Origin: Favolaschia claudopus
Lineage: Eukaryota; Basidiomycota; Agaricomycetes; Agaricales; Mycenaceae
NCBI GenBank assembly: GCA_037176885.1
Contig: JAWWNJ010000009.1
Span: forward strand, 2,108,001 to 2,172,000
Length of the DNA stretch: 64,000 nucleotides
Reading direction: 5' to 3'
Each line of letters starts with the position of its first letter. Positions within the stretch are counted from its first letter, which is position 1. The notes under the pieces were generated by a model. The model saw nothing but the letters and a program-made list of their open reading frames with translations. It was not told the origin of the DNA and did no database searches. Positions 54,651 to 64,000 of the stretch are shown piece by piece. The position numbers and the translations under genes are program-made.

Positions 54651-56999
54651 ATGCATAAATCCAGGCCACGCGTCCGCGCGTAGGAAATCCCACGCAATAG
54701 ATACCTATAATGTTCAATAATCGGGCAAATTGCTCATGAATTCAACCCTCCCACACAAAACCCTCGCATTGAATCCAAGTTTATCCAACAGAGACCAATT
54801 TTCATCAACAACAAGTGAGTTTACCATCGCATTGGCCCCAAGCTCAGCTTGATAGAACTCGAAGGACTCGGCTTTCAGAGACTATGTTTCCCCGCTCTGT
54901 TACATTGACACTGATTAAGTTCAACTGTGAAAGTTTGACTTTCTATTGGAGTTCCCGCGACCAATGCCAGTCCAGCTAGGAAATAACTTTGATTTGTTCG
55001 TCATTCAGACTTACATTTATGACCGATTCAGGCGGTTCTAATCTCCTGCAAGTTGTCTATTATGAATTTTTGGGGGTTTGACGAACTCCGACGCCAAAAT
55101 GGCGAGGTAAGATTACTGCTTGCCCTTCTGAGAACTCACTTTCAATGCCCCGCAATCAATGGTATATCCTTGAGTGCCGGTAACTTTCTGTTATAAATCT
55201 ATGAAGACCAACAGGAGGCTCACCACCTCTTATACAGCAGCATGAACACCGTGTCGGACGAAGAAACTCATTTTAATGCGGAATCCGTCGTGTAGCTCCT
55301 GCCTCTTCTGCGTAGCCCATGTTCCCTGGTGTCATCGCATCTTTCCTCGCGATGTTGCCACTTCGGCGATGTCAAATAATTTTTGAATTTCTTCCCCAGG
55401 GCAATTTTTGAAGCCTCCGAGTCAAGCTGAACTTTGCGCAAGACTGGCACCACAAGAAACCTGTTGAGGGAACAACGAGTACTGCCCCTCAACTCGAGTT
55501 TCTGAACAGTTTATTTGCAGTTTATGCCCAAATTCTCGGTAGCGAAACCCTAGCTCGAAGGGAATGAAGTCTTCTCTCCGACAACATTTCTGAACTTTGG
55601 GAACAGTGTCTGATTTGGCTGTTCAACTCGTGGCACACTGGCACAGACGAAGATGTTTGGGACAATCAACACCGGACAGTAATTGCACCTTTGAGTCTCA
55701 GTTCAGAACTGACGCAAAGCGGCGGAATTGTCAAGATCAAAGGGAACTCAGCTGAAGGGAAGCCCCCGCTGCAATTCAACAATTTGTGGGGACTCCGAAG
55801 TTTAAACACAATAGATAACTCTGTTTACTGGTCCTGAGGTAGAAGCGAAGTAAGGGTCATTGTGAGTACCAGACATCAGGTACGAGATAAATTAGAAAGA
55901 GGTGTTCATACGGCTTGCATACCCCAACCAGAGATATCTTTTATAATTAGGAGCTCAACCGCATGGTCGTAGTAACACACAGAATATTATTCTTCGCCTC
56001 AGATTGGAGACGAACCAAAAAAAAGAGTGCACATCTAGAAGTGATAAAGTAATTGCTTTGTGAGTGTCTGCTAGGACTGGGACTAGCTAGAAATTGGCCT
56101 CGAGATAGGTTACACTATTCCGATGAGGTTTGAGCATTTAATGGACTTTCCCCGAGACGTGTCAGCCAGGAACGAATATTCGAAAGTTGCCTTGACGCCA
56201 AATGATGCAATCATGGGGGATTCCCACGGTTCAACCCATCCGCGCCGGTGTGGTTAATGAAGTCAATTTAGTGAAAGTATGAAAGTGAGAAGGGAGGGGT
56301 ATATAGCTGATATTGGGAGAGCCAGATAGAGGTGGCTATATGTAATTCAGGTGATTTCAATGTGAACAGTATAGCTGATAGAGCTTCAAGTTCGGCCGAA
56401 TCAGGCTTGTAACAGATCTAGTTCGATGGAAAACATGAATTCAAACAATGATAGAGCTTACAAGTACCTCACCACTAGAACGGACACAAACTAAGCAAGA
56501 CCACCCCGATTCCCGAACAAGTCGGGTGACTTCAAGCGCTGGTGTTCGTCGATATGATACATTCCAATTCCTCGAAATTCTTCGTCGGATCCATCTAAAG
56601 CTTATACTTCTGGAGATTGTTGGATACACAGTGGGTTACAGGACACTACCTACAGAGTCTCAAACTGCCAGTATCTCAATTCTCGCGTCCACATTGACAT
56701 TTGAGTTCGAATTAGATTTTTGCTTGTTCCACTGCATGAGGCGAGCTTGTTGTGGGATTTTCGGTACGTATATTTCTCAAGATCTCGCTATAATATGTGA
56801 GAATGATGCCGCACTAGGATCCAACCTTGGATAAAGCCGGAATATTTCAGATTGAAAGTGGTAGATGGCCAAGATGCTGATCCCCATTAGCAAACAAAAT
56901 TGAGTGGATTCATGTAGCTGTATATTCATGCACTCTCCGTCTCGCTGTTCAAGCGGCAGTAGTGGCCGGCGCATTTGCTACATCACAGCCTGAAGGTTC
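54651..56999. other. 2.3-kb stretch, nothing recognised
   Basis: AT-rich with short frames only. The longest open frame (56448-56834, plus, 128 codons) has no motif I know and no splice partners. Confidence 0.4.
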
Positions 57000-57004
57000 A
57001 GAGA

Positions 57005-57125
57005 GAGGGATGTCTCCGGGGTCCTGGCATTCCCAAAACGTCAATCCATCACGCCAATCACAGATGCCGCAGTGCCGTCTCGCCTAAACCAAGCTGTCCA
57101 CTCCGTGTTGCCATACGGAAGGTTT
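57005..57125 (+). repeat. repeat B, copy 2
   Basis: GGGGTCCTGGCATTCCCAAA ... CAATCCATCACGCCAATCAC ... CCAAGCTGTCCACTCCGTGT; inverted relative to copy 1. Confidence 0.6.
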
Positions 57126-57164
57126 ATGAAGACAATACTATTCAGAGGGAATACAAGAGACCTA

Positions 57165-57232
57165 ACTGTTCCCGTCGGCGGTCCGTCGGCGAAGTGTCTG
57201 CGGGCAGTCTGCTGGACGTCGTCAACTGTTTG
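57165..57232 (+). repeat. fragment of repeat A terminal block
   Basis: GTCGGCGGTCCGTCGGCGAA followed by GTGTCTGCGGGCAGTCTGCT and GGACGTCGTC matches the GC-rich end of repeat A at 53690-53740, without the TTTCGGGT part. Confidence 0.6.
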
Positions 57233-57559
57233 ATGATTATTTTGGTGACCTTGCCCTGCTGCTAGTCCCAAACACTGCAATGCAGAGGAACGAGTCTTTA
57301 CGAGCGTCAAACAAAGTGGACTAGATCATCTGTCGAGTAAGATCTGTGAGTGATGAAAACCCAAATTGAGCTGTTTTTATGTTAAGCTGTTTAATGAGAT
57401 CAGTTGTATGTCCCAACATGATTTATTGTTCACAATGTGGTGCAAGATACGATGCCCGTAACGTAGATGACTGGATTGAGATTGTCAAATGGAAATCAAG
57501 CACAATTTGTGTTATTTGCCTGACTCCCATGCTCTCACCACTTGATTGAAGTCGATCAA

Positions 57560-57910
57560 TCCGGGGTAACCTGAGAAGCGGCGATAGATGGGAGAGGATG
57601 AAAGGCGATAAATAGCAGATGAGCCACAGATGAGAGGCTGAGCGGCAGGCACATAAGCGGCTGATGTATAAGACGATGAGCGGTAGACAAGAGACGCTGA
57701 TCAGAGAGATACTGAGCGGCAATGAGAGAAGATGAGCGATCGCTGATGAGGGCTCCGAAGCATATCAGTGGTTAATATAAGAAAATGAGCGGCGGATGAG
57801 AGCAGATGCGCGGCCGGATGAGAAAGGATGAACTGGGGATGGAAGATGATGAGCGGCAGATGTGAGCAGGCAAGAGGCTGTTGTGAGACGATGAGCAGCG
57901 GACCAAAGGA
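57560..57910. repeat. degenerate GATGAGCGGC array 2
   Basis: Imperfect GATGAGCGGC, GATGAGAG and GATGAGCAGC words, as in array 1 and in the same orientation. Confidence 0.7.
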
Positions 57911-58109
57911 CTGACTGGCAGTGCGCTTATCAAGATGGGCTCCCTTGCAGACAGACACCATATACTTCCATTGTAGTGTTACTCGCGTCAAAAGTAACTC
58001 GGGGGTGAAGGAGGAAACTTTCTCCTTTGCCCTGGCGCAGAGTCGAAGGTTTGGCGGCCATGCTCAATTGAGCTTAAATTGAGCTCGACTCTGCCACTGC
58101 TTTGTCCAA

Positions 58110-58460
58110 ACTCGAACTCACGAAATTTCCGTCTGAAACAGTGAATAGCATTCATTTACGCAGAGTACTTAACCACAAAACAAAGACACGTGTGATTGGC
58201 ATATAGCTAGTTTCTAGCCTAACACCGTTTCGCAGTTCCGAGTGGTGAGTTCCGCGCTCTTGTTGAGACCAGAGAACTCGATGTGAATGCGCGATAACTG
58301 ACTTGACTAGGTGAGCTTCGACTTCGTTCGTTCCAATTCATGATCTTAACGTGCGCTGTGACCACTTCTCGCAGGTCACGTCGAAACGAGGCGAGGAGGA
58401 GGAGGTCGTCACCTACGGCACTGTGGCCACATTTCATGTGAGCAATCATTAATTTGTTTT
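58110..58460 (+). repeat. repeat C, copy 1
   Basis: A series of words, namely CATTCATT, CCACAAAACAAAGACACGTG, TAACACCGTTTCGCAGTTCC, CGAGGAGGAGGAGGTCGTCA, GGCACTGTGGCC and CATTAATT, recurs in order at 63035-63410. Array 2 precedes it just as array 4 precedes the other copy. Confidence 0.55.
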
Positions 58461-60829
58461 GAGGACGCTCACCTTCTCTCATGTCCCCATGGCGGCGTTC
58501 GAAGGCGGTAGCGAGTAGGGGTAGGTAGGGCTTCAGCATTAGAAAAGCGCCGTTGGAGAGGTCGGGAAGTGGCAAGCTAGACATTGAGGCCGTTTGAGTC
58601 GACGAAACTGCATGCGTGGATGAACTGAGGAGCAAAAGGAGGCGGAAGCGACGCGCCTTTGTGCTCCTCAGGTGCGGAGTTCTATCCCAACGGTCGCGTT
58701 GTGGGTAATGTAGTTGGCAAGTAGTCGGACGAAGGTGTCGCCACAGCGTTCATTGACTCTACGAGGGTGGAGGTTGGGACAGGTTGGGGGCCGACGTCAG
58801 CGTCGTGAGGCGGCCGATCCGAGGTTGTGTAGGAAGATGTCGTCGTTGTGGGGAGTGGCGAGGAGAGCAAGGAGAGAGAGGAGAGACTCACCTTGACGGT
58901 GGAAATTCATGACACGAAGGGCCGAGCGGGTGTACAAGGACGGTGGGTACTATTGCAAAAAGCACGAGTAGATACTAAGATAAGTAGGCGCTGTTGACGC
59001 CGGGGCGAAGTTTGGGGAGTGCGGAGCAAGTCCGAACTTGGACTTGTTTGAGGAAAGAGAGCGGTCGGGGTTGAGCAGAGGATGGCGGCGTGCAAGGTGC
59101 ATCTGAGTTTGAAGGAGGAACTTCGTGGGCAGCGACGAGGCGACATGTTTCGAGCAAGTTTCGAGGGCAAGGGGCGCGCAATTGGAGAGTCGAGAGTGGA
59201 AACCGACGCCGCCAGTTACGTGATTTGACATGATCACATCGGCGCTTTTATTCTCACGCGGTTCATCCTCGTCTGCTCCCGCCGCTCATCATCTTTCTCT
59301 CTCCCCCCACCTCGTGCCCGCTGGTCAAGACGACGGATCGGCCGAGCCCAGACCTGTCTGCTGCTTCGATAATCCGAAGTCGCATTCGCTTCAAGCTTCA
59401 GGCAGAGCCTCAGAGAGGAAGGGGAGGAAATTGAGGGCGAGAGAGGATGATGAGTTTTTCGGGTTTTAGAGTGTATGCTCATACCCACATTTGTGAATGC
59501 TTTCTTTTCCTCCGTCTCTGCCCAGCTTCATCGCTGTAGCGTCGGCTTCACGAGTCTCATCCCCGAGCGCAGCCCTTATCGCTGCTCAGGACCATCTCAA
59601 GCCTGGAGTCCATTGACCTTCATCAACGTTCATCCCCTGGGTGTCTTCCACCGCTCCCAGCCAATGTCCGCAGCCGTGGCGCTTCGAGACCAAATAATTT
59701 ATAGCAAGCGCTCTACGATTCTTCGATGTGTCGAAATCTATGCACGCCCTTCATTAACGGGATGTCGCGGAAGCCAAATTTTGTTGCGACTGTGCTCCGA
59801 TGAATAGTCTGTCCATGGCGTTCGGCGTGGGACAAAGCAAAACTCAGGAAGAATGTCACTCGACACGCCACTCATCCCCCCTTTATTAGCGTCATTCTTA
59901 TCAGAGACAGAGTCTGCTTCGGATGTTCCTCACCACAGAAGACCATCGGCAGATGAAAGCCATACAACGAGGATGAAATATTCTGGGTGATAGAGGCAAC
60001 GACGACTGTCGGTCAACCTCGCTTTCATCGGAGGATTCTAAGCAAACCAGATGAGGCGATGGTCCACAATGGCAACGGAATTCATCGGAGCTACTCCGTT
60101 CATGGCGATTGAATCGAATCTGCCGCATACCAACTTCCATGCCTTCGCCTTAGCCTCCCGCTCTACGTCGCCGCCTCTCGCGATGACCAGACAAGACAAA
60201 TCAATTTCAAAATCAGCGCCCTAGGGGGAATCCAAAAGAGACACGATGTGCTCGGAGTCTGTACGCCCTGACTAAAGGGGGCACTGTTGCGTGTCGCAGT
60301 GTCCATGTTTTTCGTATCCGTCATCTTTCTTGTTCCTTCTTCGTCATCGGTGTCACTGATATTTTCCAGCCAAAATCACTGGTCCGCGGCGCCATAACCA
60401 CGCCTATCGTCCACATCTACGACCGGTTCCACCTGAACGTTGTCACTGACAATGTTTTGGTGGCGCTGGCACCGGTCCTCACAACTGGGCGTCCTCCAAC
60501 GCTTGGCGGCGCCGACACTCCACGACACGTCTTGAAATCCTACCGCAAATGTGTTGACCTCGGCGTCGGCGTCGGCATCGGCGCCCACCCATCCACCTCG
60601 TCGGCGTAGGCTGGGTGGATCTGTCGCGGGAATCATAGCACGTATAATATAACTGCGCGTCGCTTTGAAAGTTTTATAGCGGGAAATGTGCATGAATTTC
60701 CATTGTTCACGCTCCTAACTCGTCTTCTAGTAAGACGACTCGGATGGGCGTGTTGAGGTCGGATTGTTTGGGTGGATGACGGATCTAAGACAACGGACGG
60801 TGAGTTGGAGGTTCAAGCTGTTCCAGGTA
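58461..60829. other. 2.4-kb stretch, nothing recognised
   Basis: Several frames of 60-110 codons on both strands. None has a motif, a credible start context or consistent splice sites. Some overlap low-complexity sequence. Confidence 0.4.
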
Positions 60830-61640
60830 TCAGTCGAAGACAGAATGAGCGGGCAGTAAGGGAGGGATGACTGGGTGACGGTCGGCAGATGTGGGACGAT
60901 GAGCAGACGATGAGAGACGATAAGCGGATGGGCGACGGATGTGAGACGATGACGACGGAAGATCAACCAACCATCGTCACAACCTGCCGCTCGCTCTCAT
61001 GGATCTCATCAGCCGCTCGTCCGCTGCTTGTCGTCTCTAACAACCCGCTCATCTGCCCCTCATCGATTTTATCCTCTCATCAGCTGTTCATATCAACTCG
61101 TCCCCTGCTCATCTTTTTTTTTCACGTCACTGTTTCAGTTCAGTTCAGCTCTCGACGTTAGCCGCTCATCTGCTGCTCAACGACTGCTCAACCTCTCCTC
61201 ATGAGGTGTCTATTCTCATGTGCCGCTCATTACGGCACAAATGTACATCCGCCATACGTGTTTCGCTGCCCACTCACCTCGCCTGAGCTCGCACTCAGCG
61301 CTCAGCGGTCGCTCGGTCGCTCGGCCGCTCATCATCTTGTATCCACTGCTTAGTTCTCTCTCATCAACTGCTCATCGTCACTCGCTCATTCACCAATCAG
61401 CCTCTTGTCCCCTCTCACCGGCCGCTCAGGCTGCTCCCGCACCGCAGCGCACCATCGCGCATAAACCGCTCGTTCGCTGTTCAGTGTCTCGCCTGCTGCT
61501 CATCTGCTCTCATCCAGTGTTCATTGCCGCACATCCGCCGTTCAGCGTCTTTCAGCCGCTCATCCGTTTCATCCGTTGTCCATTATGATCCTTTCGCCTA
61601 TCCTCTCTCATTCGTCACTCATCGGTTACTCGGCGTCGAT
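60830..61640. repeat. GATGAGCGGC array 3, switching orientation near 60970
   Basis: Up to about 60960 the words read GATGAGCGG on the plus strand; from about 60985 on they read CCGCTCATC, i.e. the same unit inverted, for some 650 bases. The two halves form a large imperfect inverted repeat. The plus-strand frames across it (Ser/Leu/His-rich) are by-products. Confidence 0.7.
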
Positions 61641-62769
61641 GTGCCTCACATCAACCTCATCTTGACCTCATCTGCCTTACATCAATCCACATCTGGGCCC
61701 GCCGCTTTGTATATCCTCCTCCCATCCGCCTAGTATCCGCCGTCAACCTTCTCGAGTGACGACCCTCTTCCCTGCACCCTTAGTTGATTTGTCGTCTTCA
61801 CGGCCGGTCATCGTGGCGTCCTTGCTTGACCCCCTCGTCAACTGCCATGTCAGGTGCTTGGGAGGTGGCAGCGGGTGCCTTTGTAGGAGACGATGTGGGT
61901 GCGGCCTCCTTCTCGCAGCGGCGAGTCGCAGGTAACACCGTGCACCGGAGTTTCAGCGTAAACGTGGTCGAGATGGAGGCTCAATGAATCCGTCATCACC
62001 TTCGCCGTCCTTGACGTCGATCAAAACACCCGCCTCCAGCGGGCGAAAAACGTCACGGATACATCATACGCATCTTCCTCTCTTCAAGAACTCGTCCTGA
62101 AGCGCCGTTACACCGCTTTGTCCGGTGAAACCTATCTTCTACATTTTGCGCATCGGACGCCGGATGTGCGATGCTGAGATCAATCTCGCCGCCCGACTCT
62201 CTGGTCAAAGTGTTCCCACTTCCAAACGCTTGCTCGTACTTACTTGGGTCAACAAGCACTGTATATCTTCACATCATCTCCGCAAATTAATTCGATCTTA
62301 GTTGACAGCGGATGATCGTCTTTTGAGACAAGGGAAATCTAAGTTTTTCTGTACATTTCAATGCAATACACCATGACCTGAAAAAACTCTACAACCTCAG
62401 ACTTTGACATATGTGATATGGCAACATGATTGAGGCACTGACATGGCATTACACTTGATCATAACACAATGTAATTTAAAGGCTTCTTCAAGTTTTACTG
62501 AGTACCCAGCGCAGGCGGGATCGAGTTGAAGCCATCGTCTGGCGGCCAAAGCAAGGCACATTGGGTCGGATGCTTTAAGATATTGGCAAACGACGAGTAG
62601 AAGATCCTGAATTTCCATCCGCCATCGTATGTAGACGGTTCGAATGGCCGTGACACATATCCGACCATCCGAGCCATTTGAAATCTGTATACATTGTAGT
62701 CTATGGTAGGACAGAGCGTCGAATGCTTTGTCGTTGCCATTAGTGATTCTTGTCGTCCTTATAATGTGT
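61641..62769. other. intergenic, nothing recognised
   Basis: Short frames only. A minus-strand frame running 63134-62397 crosses array 4 and is treated as spurious. Confidence 0.4.
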
Positions 62770-63000
62770 GGTAATGGGAGAGGATGAGCAGCGGACAACA
62801 ACAGATGAGCTGCAGATAAGCGGCCGATGTGGATGACGATGAGCGGTGGACGACAGATGCTGAAAGCGCAGCAGCAATGAGAGGACCAGCAGACAACGGA
62901 TGGGAGCAGATAGGGCTGAGCGCTGAGCAGCATATGAGCAGCTGTAAGATGAAGAGTGGCGGATGAGAAAGTAGATGCGCCGCGGATGAGGGAGGATGCC
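62770..63000. repeat. degenerate GATGAGCGGC array 4
   Basis: GATGAGCAGCGG, GATGAGCTGCAG, GATGACGATGAGCGG and similar words in the plus orientation, directly before repeat C copy 2. Confidence 0.65.
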
Positions 63001-63034
63001 AAACCCAGAATATCTTCGACTTGAATCAATAAAA

Positions 63035-63410
63035 GGTATTCATTCATTCCAACTAACCACAATACAAGGCACGTATGATTTACACACATACCTCGTTCCG
63101 AATCCAACACCGTCTCGCAGTTCCGCGGTCGCATCGAAGTGGATTAAGCGCCATTGGCTCGATATTTGCGTCTGAGTTGTCAAGGTGAGTATTGAATTTC
63201 CTCGAGCGAGACAAAGAGCTCACCTTGCGCGCTACGATTTCTTGCTCGGCGCAGTAATTGATTTGAGTAGATGAATTCTGATTTTGTTCAATTCAATTCA
63301 GAATCCTTACCCTGCGCTAACCGCGTCTCGCATTTGGCGGCCTGAACGAAACGAGTCAACGAGGAGGAAGTCGGCACTGACGGCGCTGTGGCCATAAACA
63401 TTAATTTACA
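63035..63410 (+). repeat. repeat C, copy 2
   Basis: Partner of 58110-58460: CATTCATT, CCACAATACAAGGCACGTAT, CAACACCGTCTCGCAGTTCC, CGAGGAGGAAGTCGGCACTG, GGCGCTGTGGCC, CATTAATT. Diverged, with several length differences. Confidence 0.55.
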
Positions 63411-64000
63411 GTATATGTTTTCGGCACACTTGCCTTACGCTGAACCGTGTCGCGTCCGCCGTAGTCTCTCATAGCCAGACTTCAACACTATTGATCTCGT
63501 ACCTCGATGTGTTGAACGTCGCGTTTGAGAAAGTGAGTTCAATCGAATTTTAGTGGACGATTTCGCCTGGATAGCTGGCCAGCACTTGATTGTAATGTGC
63601 CGAAACTGCAAGGAGGACTGAGTACTGAGTGCCCGGTCCCAACGAGATTGAGATGAAGCCGATGTCGGATCGTCCGACGCAAGCGACAGTACTTATACTT
63701 AAAATGAAAGTTTTGAGGATGTGGCAAGGATGTGGAAAGAGTGACGGCGTTTGACAGATGATTGTCTGAGACGATGGTTGTTGTCGACAAGGACTTCAGC
63801 AGTCGGATCGTCGGCTAACACGATAGCCGGTGTGACTGTGATGAGTGCTGATGAGTGACGACCAATTTCGGAGCTGCGACGACTGCCCCTTGCCTGCCCC
63901 CATGGACCGACTACTTACTTCTACTCAAGCTGCTCACAACGAAAACCAAGCTTATCATTATTTACACCCGCATCCGGATCTCCGACACATTTAAGTTGCC
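63411..64000. other. right edge, nothing recognised
   Basis: Non-coding by inspection; no motif, repeat end or open frame that I can support. Confidence 0.4.

Noticed and set aside
60820..61640. CRISPR-like regularity in the arrays
   Set aside because: Repeat words are short, degenerate and irregularly spaced, there are no unique spacers of constant length, and the genome is eukaryotic.
61220..61740. Ser/Leu-rich 122-codon plus-strand frame
   Set aside because: Translation of the CCGCTCATC array; no start context or domain.
62397..63134. 245-codon open frame on the minus strand
   Set aside because: It crosses a GATGAGCGG array and repeat C; the residue pattern (runs of AAHLLLSA type) is the translated repeat, with no domain.
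1..64000. tRNA and rRNA genes
   Set aside because: No stretch combines an A box and a B box with a foldable cloverleaf, and no rRNA-like sequence was seen. The only A-box-like word is in the 48.8-kb insert.
53746..64000. subtelomere
   Set aside because: The repeat-rich, gene-free character would fit, but there is no TTAGGG-type array and the window edge is arbitrary.

Overview
The window is nuclear DNA of a filamentous fungus, most likely an agaricomycete basidiomycete. The support is short GT-AG introns (about 48-60 nt) throughout, and gene families typical of mushroom-forming fungi: a DUF6534 membrane protein, F-box paralogues, a Candida antarctica lipase B-type lipase, a KRE6/SKN1 relic, a T5orf172 GIY-YIG protein and an AIM3/BBC1 endocytic scaffold. 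I see no rRNA, tRNA, CRISPR, telomere repeat or viral gene.

Left part (1-18.1 kb): a GIY-YIG gene, a decayed coding stretch, one copy of a dispersed non-coding repeat, an intact RNase H-fold gene, a frameshifted C-terminal KRE6/SKN1 pseudogene, and a polyamine-type MFS transporter gene with three separate changes. A 3,397-bp DNA transposon (about 435-bp inverted termini, 8-bp target duplication) sits in its coding sequence, a 61-bp tandem duplication shifts its frame, and a 540-bp MITE lies 36 bp upstream of its ATG. A DUF6534 membrane protein follows.

Middle part (18.8-53.1 kb): this is the gene-dense core. A large BBC1-like scaffold (7 exons, 1,713 aa predicted) and a flavin monooxygenase are transcribed away from each other, and a 1.28-kb TA-flanked element fills most of the gap between them. 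Then come a seven-helix-like membrane protein, a Zn2Cys6 transcription factor, a 547-bp MITE, a secreted CALB-type lipase, two tandem F-box paralogues with matching introns, a long low-complexity Ser/Arg-rich protein with apparent frameshifts, a retroposon-like insertion with 18-bp flanking repeats, a secreted DUF3472-like protein and a small ricin-B-fold-like protein.

Right part (53.1-64 kb): about 10 kb with no gene I can support. It is built of dispersed repeats: a second copy of the left-end repeat in opposite orientation, long degenerate arrays of a GATGAGCGGC-like unit in both orientations, a 63-bp tandem duplication, and two further repeat pairs. The main interest of the window is this accumulation of several unrelated non-autonomous elements, most with readable target-site duplications, around otherwise intact genes. 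I found no convincing new multi-gene system.
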